Shown here piece after piece: positions 37,378 through 46,935 of a DNA stretch of 64,000 nucleotides. The notes beneath the pieces are model-generated. The model saw only the letters and a list, made by a program, of their open reading frames with translations, searched no databases and was not told the origin of the DNA. Each line of letters starts with the position of its first letter. Position 1 is the stretch's first letter. The position numbers and the translations under genes were made by a program. The stretch spans positions 22,078 through 86,077 of the forward strand of contig CATJIO010000095.1 of NCBI GenBank assembly GCA_949740725.1. The letters are read 5' to 3'. Origin of the DNA: an uncultured Lachnospiraceae bacterium (GTDB lineage Bacteria; Bacillota; Clostridia; Lachnospirales; Lachnospiraceae).

Positions 37378-38805
37378 ATAAGCAATACTATTTTATCCGG
37401 GAAATATCAGTTATGCCAGATCATCGGCAGAGGAAGAACTGGCACGGTATATCTAGCCTGGCACAAAGAGCTGGAAGAATACCGGGCAGTGAAGGTGGTA
37501 GATAAAGACAGCATTCAGTATGACACCTTCCGGAAGGAAGCGCTGCTGTTAAAGGAGCTTCACCATCCCTGCATTCCCATTGTCTATGACATTGAGGAGG
37601 ATGAGTTACACGGTTATCTGGTTGAGGAATATCTTCAAGGCGATTCTTTCGAATCCCTGGTAAAACGCCAGGGACCTCTGGCCCGCTGCACCGTACTAAA
37701 GTACGCGATTCAACTATGCGGCGTGGTAAAATACCTGCATTCTGCAGGGACAGAACCCATATTACATTTAGATTTACAGCCAAAAAATCTTTTAGTTTGC
37801 CATGAAAAGGTAAAGTTGGTGGACTTTGGACAGGCGTCCGGATGTTTACAGGCCAATCAGGCCAGACAGCGATTTGGAACAGTTGGTTTTGCGGCTCCGG
37901 AGCAGTATGACTGCAATTTGGAATTAGACGAGCGCACAGATATTTATGCCATTGGTGGGTTAATTCTTTATCTGGCAACCGGAAAGGAGCCTGGCGGCAT
38001 TTCCCCTGCCGTTCTAGGCAATATGCTGTGGAGCCGTGAAGCTGGACGGATTATTGCCGCGTGTCTGGAGCCAAGAAAGGAAGAACGATATCCATCAGTG
38101 AGCCAGCTTATGGAGGATTTAAATCATTTGTGGGAAAAGCCGGTATCATCTCTTGTTGTGACTGTACATGGATTGGAGCCATGTATTGGTACAACCCATA
38201 TCAGTCTGGCGCTGTGTTCTTATTTGTGGAGCAGGGGTATCCCTAATCTATATGAGGAATGCCATAATTCTCGTCATATCCGGTGTTTGATGGAGGCTCT
38301 AAAGCGCGAAGTGGATTCTTTCGGGATCTTTCCAGCTTTTGGGTGTATGTTAAAGCCCTACCATGGCAGACAAATCGGTTTCCAGGAAAGTGATTATCCA
38401 ATAAGGATCCAGGATTGGGGAATTGTCCATGAGGCTTTCCCTTCAGCTGCTTTAAAGGAAGGGGAGAAGGATCCCCTTGATATCTCCTTGCTAGTAGTGG
38501 GAGGCAAATGGTGGAACCGTCCGCTTCCCCAGGATATTGCAGGAAAAAGGAGCCGAATCATCCTGTATAATTTTTCTGATAGGAGAATTGGAATCCGAAG
38601 TGTAGTTAACGGAAAGGAGAGCATTTCCCTTCGCGTGCCTCTTTTTGGAAATCCCTTTCATCCGGATAAGGAAGTACAGGAGTGGCTTGGATTTTTGTGG
38701 GACAGGATAGAGAGGAGTCAGGCTGAAGGGGGGAAAGCCGGCAAGGCGAGGAGAGAGGGGATGTGGGATTATGTAAAGAGGAAATGGAGTTATAGAACGT
38801 GGTAG
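37378..38805 (+). CDS. Serine/threonine protein kinase fused to a C-terminal P-loop-like domain; probable non-ATG start
   Basis: Frame open from 37357; GRGRTGTVYLA glycine loop, RAVKVVDK, HLDLQPKNLL, LVDFGQ, GFAAPEQY; ORF track starts at GTG 37489 and cuts off the glycine loop. Confidence 0.8.
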   Translation: MSNTILSGKYQLCQIIGRGRTGTVYLAWHKELEEYRAVKVVDKDSIQYDTFRKEALLLKELHHPCIPIVYDIEEDELHGYLVEEYLQGDSFESLVKRQGPLARCTVLKYAIQLCGVVKYLHSAGTEPILHLDLQPKNLLVCHEKVKLVDFGQASGCLQANQARQRFGTVGFAAPEQYDCNLELDERTDIYAIGGLILYLATGKEPGGISPAVLGNMLWSREAGRIIAACLEPRKEERYPSVSQLMEDLNHLWEKPVSSLVVTVHGLEPCIGTTHISLALCSYLWSRGIPNLYEECHNSRHIRCLMEALKREVDSFGIFPAFGCMLKPYHGRQIGFQESDYPIRIQDWGIVHEAFPSAALKEGEKDPLDISLLVVGGKWWNRPLPQDIAGKRSRIILYNFSDRRIGIRSVVNGKESISLRVPLFGNPFHPDKEVQEWLGFLWDRIERSQAEGGKAGKARREGMWDYVKRKWSYRTW

Positions 38806-39380
38806 CAGCGAAAGGGATACAGACTGCCGGCATTACAGGAGCTGGCCCGGGGTGCGGCGTCACCCATTTTACCATATTGATGGCAAATTATCTGGCAGGG
38901 ATGGAGCTGGAGAAGACCGCGGTACTGGAGTGGAATCAGAGTAGCGCCTTCAGAGAAATGGCTCTTGTCTGCACTGGAAGTGAGGCGGATAAGGGGCCAA
39001 TAACCATTTTGGAGGTAGATTATTTTCCAAATAGCGGGCCAGAGGATCTGGAGCTTTGCCTGCACAAAGGGTATGAGAATATTTTAATTGATTTTGGGAG
39101 AATGGGCGATGCTCCTGCTCTGGAATTTCTCCAGTGTGGCAGGAAGTTTTTTCTTGGTGCGCTAAATGAGTGGAAAATCCGAAATTTACTGAGTCGAAAG
39201 GATCGAATGGTAAGAGGAAGCTGGACCTTTCTGGCGGCCTTTGGAGGGAAGGAGGCGAGGAAAGAGCTACAAAGGCGGTTCAGATTCACCTTCGAGCAGA
39301 TTCCCTATTCTCCAGATGCATTTTTCATCGAAAGGGATATGGCAGTTTTTTTAAAAAGGATTTGGAAAGAGCAGGGGTGA
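38799..39380 (+). CDS. Divergent ParA/MinD-like P-loop protein lacking the Walker A lysine
   Basis: TAGITGAGPGCGVTHFTILMANYLAGMELEKTAVLEWNQ; ENILIDFGRMGD. Confidence 0.55.
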   Translation: MVAAKGIQTAGITGAGPGCGVTHFTILMANYLAGMELEKTAVLEWNQSSAFREMALVCTGSEADKGPITILEVDYFPNSGPEDLELCLHKGYENILIDFGRMGDAPALEFLQCGRKFFLGALNEWKIRNLLSRKDRMVRGSWTFLAAFGGKEARKELQRRFRFTFEQIPYSPDAFFIERDMAVFLKRIWKEQG

Positions 39381-39498
39381 AGGTATGATGTTAAAAAGGA
39401 AATTAATATGTCACAATATGAATCCTCCTTGCTATTGCTCTGGAAGCATCATTTTCCCAGCTCGGACGAAAGGTTAACGATGAGAATGGAGGAACGGT

Positions 39499-39876
39499 AT
39501 GGGAAGGGACAGACGAAGGCACAAAATTTTTAAGGACCAGCATGCCTATGTCAATCGGCTGAGAAATTATCGGGATAATGGGATCCCTATCTTTATCGAT
39601 GGCAAGATTAGCTGGAAGGAACAGGATTGGTATAAAATTTTCGAGGTCCGTGAGGATGGGGGAGTATACATGGCAGATTATGTCAACTCAGAGAGAGGGA
39701 ATTTGTCAGAAATTCACTTTGATCTGGTTTATCTGGACATCGAAGTTCACCAGGCCTGGGAAAATCAAAAGCGTTTAGAGGAGACTGTCCGCAGGGCGCA
39801 GATGCAGCACTACAAGTCCGTATTACAGCAATTCCAAAGGGAAACAAAGGAGGAGGGGGAAGAAAGCGAACCATAA
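39499..39876 (+). CDS. Hypothetical protein, charged, 125 aa
   Basis: RBS GGAGGAACGGT-ATG; open frame with no recognised domain. Confidence 0.6.
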   Translation: MGRDRRRHKIFKDQHAYVNRLRNYRDNGIPIFIDGKISWKEQDWYKIFEVREDGGVYMADYVNSERGNLSEIHFDLVYLDIEVHQAWENQKRLEETVRRAQMQHYKSVLQQFQRETKEEGEESEP

Positions 39877-40043
39877 AATGAATTCAGGAAGGAGGCGAAG
39901 CCATTTCAGCCTATGGAATTCAACTAAGAAATAATAAAAAAATCCTCTCCTCGGCTGTGATATGTGGTATACTGTTCACAAAGCTATATGATCATGTGTC
40001 ATGAAAAGCAACATAAAACGCCAAACGGAGGACATAACAAATC

Positions 40044-41699
40044 ATGAAAAAAGTAGTTCCAATCTTGTTAATCATCGGACTTTTTCTCTGCGGCTTGATC
40101 GGATATCTGGGGTTTACCGCCTATGAGAAATATTCTCCTTCAAAGCAGCCATCCGATTTGGAAAGCTATTACCAGGCATCCGGCAAGTCCAGCGCAGTTT
40201 TTTTGGATGATGAATACCAGGAGGTGCAGGCAGTCCTCCGAAATAATCAGACATATTTTCCGATTACCTGGGTGAATAAAAATCTTAATGAACGATTTTA
40301 CTGGGATTCCAATGAACTTTTGCTGATCTATACGCTGCCGGAATCCATTTTATCTATGGATGTAAACACAAAGGGAGACAGCGGTTTTGCTGTACTGCTG
40401 AATGAAGGAGAGGAGCAGTATATTTCTTCTGAGCTTTTGACTAAATACACCGATGTGCGGATCAATGTATATCAGGACGGCCCAGCGGTACGAACTTTTG
40501 TGGATACAAAGTGGGAGCCGGAGACATGGAATATTCTGGAGAAGGGCGGCTCCATCCGGGAGAAGGGCGGCATTAAAAGCCCAGTGGTAGTAAAGGAGCC
40601 AGAAGGCGCGCAAGTAAAGGTGATCGAGTCTATGGAGCGGTGGGCAAAGGTGCGGACCGAGGACGGACATGTGGGCTATATCGAGAAGCGCCGTTTGGGC
40701 CAGGAAGAGGGGATGACCTACATTAGTACCTTCCAGGCGCCGGTGTACACCAATATTTCTATGGAACAGAAAGTTTGTCTCGCCTGGCATCAGGTGACCA
40801 GCGTGGACGGGAATAAGACGATTCAGCGGCTGTTGCAAAATACTCGGGGAATTAATGTGATCGCGCCAACCTGGTATTCTTTAACGGACAATGACGGAAA
40901 TTTTACCTCTTTGGCGGATCCTTCCTATGTAGAGTATCTTCATCAGCAGGGAATCCAGGTTTGGGCGCTGATTGATAATTTTAGCTCAGATGTGCAGACG
41001 GAAATTCTGCTTTCCAGGACATCCACCCGCCAAAAGCTGATCGACAGTCTGATGCAGGAAGCAGAGAACTGCGGGTTTGATGGATTGAATCTGGACTTTG
41101 AAAGCCTGAAGGATACGGCAGGACCCCACTACATCCAGCTTATCCGGGAACTGTCTGTAGCCTGCCGCAAGCGACATCTTATTTTGTCTGTAGACAATTA
41201 CGTTCCGGCCAGCTACAATTCCTTCTACAACCGGAAGGAACAGGGAATTGTGGCGGATTATTTGATTATCATGGGTTATGACGAGCATTATGCGGGAGGG
41301 GAGGCCGGGCCGGTGGCATCCTACACCTACGTGGAAAGTGGCATCGAGGATACCTTAAAGGAGGTTCCCAAGGAGAAAATAATTAACGCCATTCCCTTCT
41401 ACACTAGGGTCTGGACAGAGGATAAGGATGGCCAGGTGACCTCAGAGGCTTTGGGAATCGCAGATGCCAAGGCCTGGGTGAAAGCGAATCGGGTATCCAT
41501 ATATTGGCAGGAGGAATCCGGCCTGTATTATGGTGAGCTTTCTGGTAAGGAGGAGAGAAAGGAAATCTGGCTGGAGGAGGAGAAATCCATCGGGCTGAAA
41601 ATGAATCTGATCCGAGATCATGGGTTGGCTGGGGTAGCCTGCTGGAAGCTGGGTTTTGAACCAGCGGATATCTGGGATATTGTTAAAGTGAATGATTAG
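40044..41699 (+). CDS. GH18-family glycosyl hydrolase with N-terminal TM and SH3-like domain (spore/cell-wall type)
   Basis: N-terminal TM; VKVIESMERWAKVRTEDGHVGYIEKRRL SH3-like; GFDGLNLDFESL (DGxxxDxE catalytic motif). Confidence 0.9.
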   Translation: MKKVVPILLIIGLFLCGLIGYLGFTAYEKYSPSKQPSDLESYYQASGKSSAVFLDDEYQEVQAVLRNNQTYFPITWVNKNLNERFYWDSNELLLIYTLPESILSMDVNTKGDSGFAVLLNEGEEQYISSELLTKYTDVRINVYQDGPAVRTFVDTKWEPETWNILEKGGSIREKGGIKSPVVVKEPEGAQVKVIESMERWAKVRTEDGHVGYIEKRRLGQEEGMTYISTFQAPVYTNISMEQKVCLAWHQVTSVDGNKTIQRLLQNTRGINVIAPTWYSLTDNDGNFTSLADPSYVEYLHQQGIQVWALIDNFSSDVQTEILLSRTSTRQKLIDSLMQEAENCGFDGLNLDFESLKDTAGPHYIQLIRELSVACRKRHLILSVDNYVPASYNSFYNRKEQGIVADYLIIMGYDEHYAGGEAGPVASYTYVESGIEDTLKEVPKEKIINAIPFYTRVWTEDKDGQVTSEALGIADAKAWVKANRVSIYWQEESGLYYGELSGKEERKEIWLEEEKSIGLKMNLIRDHGLAGVACWKLGFEPADIWDIVKVND

Positions 41700-41764
41700 C
41701 AGCTTTGCAGATGAGAGATCAAGGGCCGGCAAAAGCGGCTTTTAGCGGGAAAGGAGCATTGGCC

Positions 41765-43228
41765 ATGGCGAAAGAGAAGGGACGGGACTGGAAGCAATGC
41801 CTGCTGTATATAGGCTTGATTTTAGGCCTGCTGAGCGCTGGCTGCAGTAAACGGGAGTCAGAGATCGCAGCTCCGACGGTTGGATCCAAGGCAGAGCTTC
41901 CTACGGAATCTGAGGAGATAAAAAACACAGAACCCATTCAGGAAACGATAGAGCCTTTTCCAGAGCAGGAGACTGCCGATTCCCCGATGATGGAGGTGAT
42001 TCCCGGACATAAGATCCTGATTGCTACGGATATCCATTATCTGTCCCGCCAGCTGACGGATTTGGGGAGCGGTTTTCGCTATATGGTGGAGCACGGGGAT
42101 GGAAAGGTAATGAATTACATATGGGAGATCACCGAAGCTTTTGTCCAGGAAGTTATTCGGGAAAAGCCGGAGATTTTAATTCTTTGCGGGGACTTAAGCC
42201 TGAACGGGGAGCTTGAAAGCCACCAAGAGCTGGCAGAATATTTAGAAGAAATCGAGTCGCACGGGATTCCTGTGGCGGTGATACCGGGAAACCATGATAT
42301 CAATAATCCACAGGCATCTCAGTTTTCTGGTGAGGAGCGTCTGCCAGCCAGAATGACCACGCCGGAGCAATTTTGCCAAATTTACCGCCAGTTTGGCTAT
42401 GATGAGGCCATCAGCCGGGATCCGGAATCTCTGAGTTATGTTTATCCCATCAGCGATAATCTCTGGGGGCTGATGCTGGATAGCTGCCAGTATCAGAGCG
42501 GGTACTATGTAGGCGGAATGATCGACACGGGGACGTATGACTGGATCGAGGAGCAACTGGACGCCGCAACTGAGGCAGAGGTAATGCTTCTTCCAGTGAG
42601 TCACCACAATCTATTAGAGGAAAGTCAGATATATGAGGATGACTGCACCATTGAGCATAGCGAGCGGCTGATTGAGCTGCTTCTGGGATGGGGGGCTCCG
42701 CTGTATTTGAGCGGGCATCTCCACGTACAGCATTTTATGAACAGTGACAGGGAGTGGGGCGGCAACAGCGGAATTGATGAGATCGTCACCAGCTCTTTAG
42801 CGACGCCTCCCTGCCAGTATGGCGTGCTATATTTTCAGGATGAAGGGAATTTTCGGTATCATACCCAAATTTTGGACATGGATGCCTGGGCGAGAGCAAC
42901 GAATCAGACGGACATTTGCCTTTTGGAGTTTTCCAATTACCGCGTGCCGTTTCTGGAAAATGTGTTTTATAATCAAGCGCACGATCAGCTGGAAAAGATG
43001 AAGGAGCTTGGGTTTACCGATACCCAGATGGGGCGTATGTCCCAGGTCTATGCCAAAGCAAATTGCTATTACTATTGGGGCCGCGCGGTTGAGATTGCAG
43101 AGCAGTTAAAAGAAAGCAGAGAATATAAATTGTGGAGCGAATACGCGACAGACAGTATGCAGGCCGTGTATTTGGATTATATTTTGGAAGAGGCTGTGGT
43201 AGATTATAATTTCCTGGAAAGAGAATAG
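41765..43228 (+). CDS. Metallophosphoesterase lipoprotein
   Basis: Lipobox LLSAGCSK; ATDIHYL, LCGDLSLNGE, IPGNHDIN, SGHLHVQH. Confidence 0.9.
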   Translation: MAKEKGRDWKQCLLYIGLILGLLSAGCSKRESEIAAPTVGSKAELPTESEEIKNTEPIQETIEPFPEQETADSPMMEVIPGHKILIATDIHYLSRQLTDLGSGFRYMVEHGDGKVMNYIWEITEAFVQEVIREKPEILILCGDLSLNGELESHQELAEYLEEIESHGIPVAVIPGNHDINNPQASQFSGEERLPARMTTPEQFCQIYRQFGYDEAISRDPESLSYVYPISDNLWGLMLDSCQYQSGYYVGGMIDTGTYDWIEEQLDAATEAEVMLLPVSHHNLLEESQIYEDDCTIEHSERLIELLLGWGAPLYLSGHLHVQHFMNSDREWGGNSGIDEIVTSSLATPPCQYGVLYFQDEGNFRYHTQILDMDAWARATNQTDICLLEFSNYRVPFLENVFYNQAHDQLEKMKELGFTDTQMGRMSQVYAKANCYYYWGRAVEIAEQLKESREYKLWSEYATDSMQAVYLDYILEEAVVDYNFLERE

Positions 43229-43277
43229 CCGGGAGAAATGCCGCATAAAGTGAAAAAAAGAGCATTGGCGGCAGTGG

Positions 43278-44072
43278 ATGAAGGGTATATTTTGGAATTG
43301 TGTCCTGGGAATATTTCTTCTGGCAGTGGTAACGGCTGTATCCCTTCACATGGGACAGCTGGATAAGACAACAGGAGTATTTTCCGGGGAAGGGAGCCTG
43401 ATTCAGGGGATCCGGACAATTTTTTCACTAGATGGGGGAAAGGGCGGAGTCGGGGCAGGAGGAAAGGATGAGGGATTCAGAGCAGTGGTTGTTTTGGATG
43501 CCGGGCATGGTGGCGTAGATCCTGGAAAGGTGGGAGTGGACGGACAACTGGAAAAGGAGATCAATTTAGCCATTGTTGAGAAACTAAAGGATTATCTGGA
43601 GGCGAATGACATTAAAGTGATCTTGACCAGAAAAGATGACAGTGGATTGTATCGCGCAGGAGATAAGAATAAAAAGTCTGCAGATATGAAGAAGCGGATT
43701 GAGATTATCAATGGGGCAAAGGCAGATGTTATGGTAAGTATCCATCAGAACAGCTACCATCAGCCGGAGATCGCAGGGGCCCAGGTCTTCTATTATCAGA
43801 GCTCTCAGGAGGGGAAGAAGTTTGCCCAGATTATGCAGAAGCGGTTTGATTACTGTCTGGGGGAAAAGAATACGCGTCAGGCCAAGGCGAATGGGAATTA
43901 TTATCTCCTATCCCACTCTAAGCCAGTCTCCATCATCGTGGAGGCCGGGTTCCTATCTAATGGGAAGGAGGCGGCAAGACTTGAGTCTGAGGAGTATCAG
44001 GATAAAATCGCCTGGACTGTGGCTATGGGAATTATACAGTATCTGAATCAAAAAGAGATGGGGCACACCTGA
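43278..44072 (+). CDS. N-acetylmuramoyl-L-alanine amidase (Amidase_3, CwlD-like)
   Basis: VVLDAGHGGVDPGKVG, VSIHQNSY, IIVEAGFLSNGKEA. Confidence 0.93.
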   Translation: MKGIFWNCVLGIFLLAVVTAVSLHMGQLDKTTGVFSGEGSLIQGIRTIFSLDGGKGGVGAGGKDEGFRAVVVLDAGHGGVDPGKVGVDGQLEKEINLAIVEKLKDYLEANDIKVILTRKDDSGLYRAGDKNKKSADMKKRIEIINGAKADVMVSIHQNSYHQPEIAGAQVFYYQSSQEGKKFAQIMQKRFDYCLGEKNTRQAKANGNYYLLSHSKPVSIIVEAGFLSNGKEAARLESEEYQDKIAWTVAMGIIQYLNQKEMGHT

Positions 44073-44095
44073 ATAGGTCAAAGGTGCCCCATCTC
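44055..44095 (+). terminator. Hairpin overlapping the amidase stop codon
   Basis: GAGATGGGGCAC...GTGCCCCATCTC followed by TTCTTT. Confidence 0.65.
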
Positions 44096-44127
44096 TTCTT
44101 TGTCAAAGGAGCCGATGGGATGTCTCA

Positions 44128-44373
44128 CTATGCTTTTGCTTTATATTCTCTCAGTGCCTTGGCCAGCTGATCTGGACAAGAAGTGGGCCGCGGCCCGCAC
44201 TGAATTCCTTCCAGCCTGGCAATGGCATCATCGATGTCCATCCCCTCGATCAGACGGGCAACCCCTTGGGTATTTCCGGCACAGCCGCCCACAAAGGTGA
44301 CATTGGTCAGCTTATTATCCTTTACCTCAAAGTGGATGGAACGGGAGCAGACTCCCTGGGTTTTAAAATCCAT
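44128..44373 (-). CDS. TSCPD-domain protein (TIGR03905-like)
   Basis: GVCSRSIHFEVKDNKLTNVTFVGGCAGNTQGVARLIEGM..RPTSCPDQLAKAL. Confidence 0.9.
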   Translation of the reverse strand: MDFKTQGVCSRSIHFEVKDNKLTNVTFVGGCAGNTQGVARLIEGMDIDDAIARLEGIQCGPRPTSCPDQLAKALREYKAKA

Positions 44374-44541
44374 ATGATTTCCTCCTCGCTTTTCTCGCTG
44401 CTATTTGCCGTAGCCAATATGCAGGTAAAATAACAGCATTATGAATAAGTATAATAGATTGAAAAAGATTGTCAAGACCTTTATAATGGATAAGAATAAA
44501 GGGTATCATCAATGAAATATTATGGCACAGGAGGGAATATT

Positions 44542-45234
44542 ATGTTAGGAATTATCGGAGCCATGAGCGAAGAGGTGGCAAAGATTAAAGAATGCTTAGC
44601 CGATGTCGCAGTGGAGATAAAGGCAGGAATGGAATTTTACCAGGGCCGACTGGGGAATAAACCAGTGGTGGTGGTGCGCTCCGGCATTGGCAAGGTAAAT
44701 GCGGCGTTGTGTACCCAAATTTTGGCAGACTGCTACCATGTAGAGGGAATCATTAATACGGGGATTGCAGGCTCGCTTCGGGCAGAGATTAACATCGGGG
44801 ATATCGTCCTATCTACAGACGCGCTGCAGCATGATATAGACGCCACCGACTTTGGCTATCCGGTGGGGCAAATTCCTCAGATGGAGTGCTTCTCCTTTCC
44901 CACTGATGAGAAGCTCCGCAGTCTGGCGGAATCCTGCTGCCATCTGGTGAATCCAGACATCCAAACCTATTCCGGCCGGGTGGTAAGTGGTGATCAGTTT
45001 ATTTCCAGTAAGGAGAAGAAGCAGTGGCTGGCGGATACCTTCCAGGGATATTGTACAGAGATGGAAGGAGCGGCCATTGCCCAGGCCGCCTGGCTGAACC
45101 AGATTCCGGTATTGATTGTCCGGGCGATCTCGGATAAGGCGGACGATAGTGCGAATGTGGATTATGAGATTTTTGAGAAAGCAGCGATTGCCCATTCTGT
45201 GAACCTTCTTCTGGAGATGATTAAGTGCTTTTAA
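44542..45234 (+). CDS. mtnN: 5'-methylthioadenosine/S-adenosylhomocysteine nucleosidase
   Basis: MLGIIGAMSEEVAKIKE, VVVRSGIGKVNAAL, GIAGSL, EMEGAAIAQAAWLNQIPVLIVRAISDKAD. Confidence 0.95.
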   Translation: MLGIIGAMSEEVAKIKECLADVAVEIKAGMEFYQGRLGNKPVVVVRSGIGKVNAALCTQILADCYHVEGIINTGIAGSLRAEINIGDIVLSTDALQHDIDATDFGYPVGQIPQMECFSFPTDEKLRSLAESCCHLVNPDIQTYSGRVVSGDQFISSKEKKQWLADTFQGYCTEMEGAAIAQAAWLNQIPVLIVRAISDKADDSANVDYEIFEKAAIAHSVNLLLEMIKCF

Positions 45235-45416
45235 CTTGGCGCCAGTGCACTTTACATGCGATTCCAGGAGGAATTTGACGAACGATTCTGAGCTTTCCCA
45301 TCTTCCCAAATAGAAGACAGGCGATTATAATGGATACTATCAGGTGCAATTAAGAATCGTGTTCAGATACAAGCAGAGAAAACACGAAAGAAGCACCGGA
45401 AGAAAGGGGAGCGAAT

Positions 45417-46373
45417 ATGCTGGAATTTTTACAGACAGGTAAAGCAATTTACGCTTTAGCTGCAGTATGCCTGATTGGTATGTTAAGTAAACTGGCAGCG
45501 AGTAACCTCTACAAAGGATTAATTAAAGAAACCGGAAACATGATGCTTACGAAGAATAAATGGCTGCGGGAGCTAAAACAGCGGGCCGAAGATACATATC
45601 GATTAAACCAGGGTTTAGCCAATACCCAGGTATTTGTGGAAAAACAGATCTATGAGGCCAGGATGGGCATGTTTACGCCAGAAGGGTGGAGCAGTTTTTC
45701 TAATCAGCTTACGGCACTTTGCTTTCTCCTAGGTGGGGCGGCTGCATTTCTGGCATACTGGTATCGCTGTGATTCGTATTATATTGTACTGTACAGCGCC
45801 ATGGGCGTGCTGTCAGGGGTATTTAACATCATGGTAGATTACGGTGCAGGGCTTTCGGACAAGCGTCAAAGACTCAGTGTTGGGATTCAGGATTATCTGG
45901 AAAATGTTCTCTGGAAACGTCTTGGCCGTGACCGTCTCCCGGAAACTGGAGAGGAAAAGGATGTGATAGAGCTGAATTCTGCTGCTTCTGCCAAAGAACC
46001 GGTCCGAGTTCTCAGAGGGAGAAAAAGGGAAGAGGCCGCTCTTCACGGAAAGAACAACTCTTCTGGAGAGCGGGCTCGCGGAGGCCAGGAGAATGGCCCT
46101 GCACCAGCCAGAAATCTCCGGGAAAATGCGAACATTAAGCGGGGACGAGCCCAGACAGATGGAGAAGAGGGTGAGAAGAATGACGAGGCCTTAAGCCAGC
46201 TACGGAAAAGCTTGGAGCAGGCTGCCGCTGGCCGGAGCCAGCCGTCCAAGATTGCGGAAAAGGCGGGTGTCCGCTCTCCTGGAGAATTGACTGCAGGGGA
46301 GAACTGGATGAAAGATCTAAAGCCAGAGGAGATCAAGGTGCTGGGAGAAATTATCCGAGAATATTTAGGATAG
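45417..46373 (+). CDS. Conserved-looking membrane protein of unknown function
   Basis: N-terminal TM, central TM pair, charged C-terminal tail; good RBS (GGGGAGCGAAT-ATG). Confidence 0.7.
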   Translation: MLEFLQTGKAIYALAAVCLIGMLSKLAASNLYKGLIKETGNMMLTKNKWLRELKQRAEDTYRLNQGLANTQVFVEKQIYEARMGMFTPEGWSSFSNQLTALCFLLGGAAAFLAYWYRCDSYYIVLYSAMGVLSGVFNIMVDYGAGLSDKRQRLSVGIQDYLENVLWKRLGRDRLPETGEEKDVIELNSAASAKEPVRVLRGRKREEAALHGKNNSSGERARGGQENGPAPARNLRENANIKRGRAQTDGEEGEKNDEALSQLRKSLEQAAAGRSQPSKIAEKAGVRSPGELTAGENWMKDLKPEEIKVLGEIIREYLG

Positions 46374-46416
46374 AATAGAAAATCAGCCGGTTTGCTGCCG
46401 GCTGATTTTCTATTCT
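46372..46416. terminator. Perfect 19-bp stem bidirectional terminator
   Basis: AGAATAGAAAATCAGCCGG-tttgctg-CCGGCTGATTTTCTATTCT, between convergent genes. Confidence 0.8.
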
Positions 46417-46427
46417 AATACATAATG

Positions 46428-46694
46428 CTACTCTTCAATCACCTGGATTTCCAGATAATCAAAGGGAATTTCTTCTACAAAATTATCACTGGAAAACCTG
46501 GTTTTATCGTGACGCTGAAATGCGTGGATATTAGAATCCAGCCAAAGGGGCTGGCTCAGATCAAACTGATAGCAGATCTCTTCTAATGCGCCAAAAACCA
46601 TCTGAGTCCGGGACATGGAGTAGTCCGTCATACAGATGACCTTGTCTTTGATCAGATGGTTGTCCTTCCAGATTTTTCCCCACATACGAAACAT
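46428..46694 (-). CDS. Small hypothetical protein
   Basis: MFRMWGKIWKDNHLIKDKVICMTDYSMSRTQMVFGALEEICYQFDLSQPLWLDSNIHAFQRHDKTRFSSDNF; preceded by an AGGAGG-type RBS on minus strand. Confidence 0.7.
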   Translation of the reverse strand: MFRMWGKIWKDNHLIKDKVICMTDYSMSRTQMVFGALEEICYQFDLSQPLWLDSNIHAFQRHDKTRFSSDNFVEEIPFDYLEIQVIEE

Positions 46695-46935
46695 ATCTGA
46701 CCTCCTTCTTATGCAATATGCCGCCTCCTTCGGAAACATAAGTAAAGACCAGGAGGAGGGAATGCATTTAGTATATCGGATTTTGAGAAGAAAGTAAAGA
46801 AGCTTTGGCTTCCTCTTGTATTTTAGGGAAAAATGGAATATAATTTTAATCAGTTGATGTGGAAGAGCGTAGAAGGAACAGAAGAGATCGATTTTGGGAA
46901 GTACAGCACTCTGAGATACAAAGGAGGATAGCGGT

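Noticed and set aside
37197-37505. 102-aa plus-strand ORF upstream of the kinase
   Set aside because: Lies in an AT-rich leader, and its C-terminal half is an out-of-frame reading of the kinase glycine loop region.
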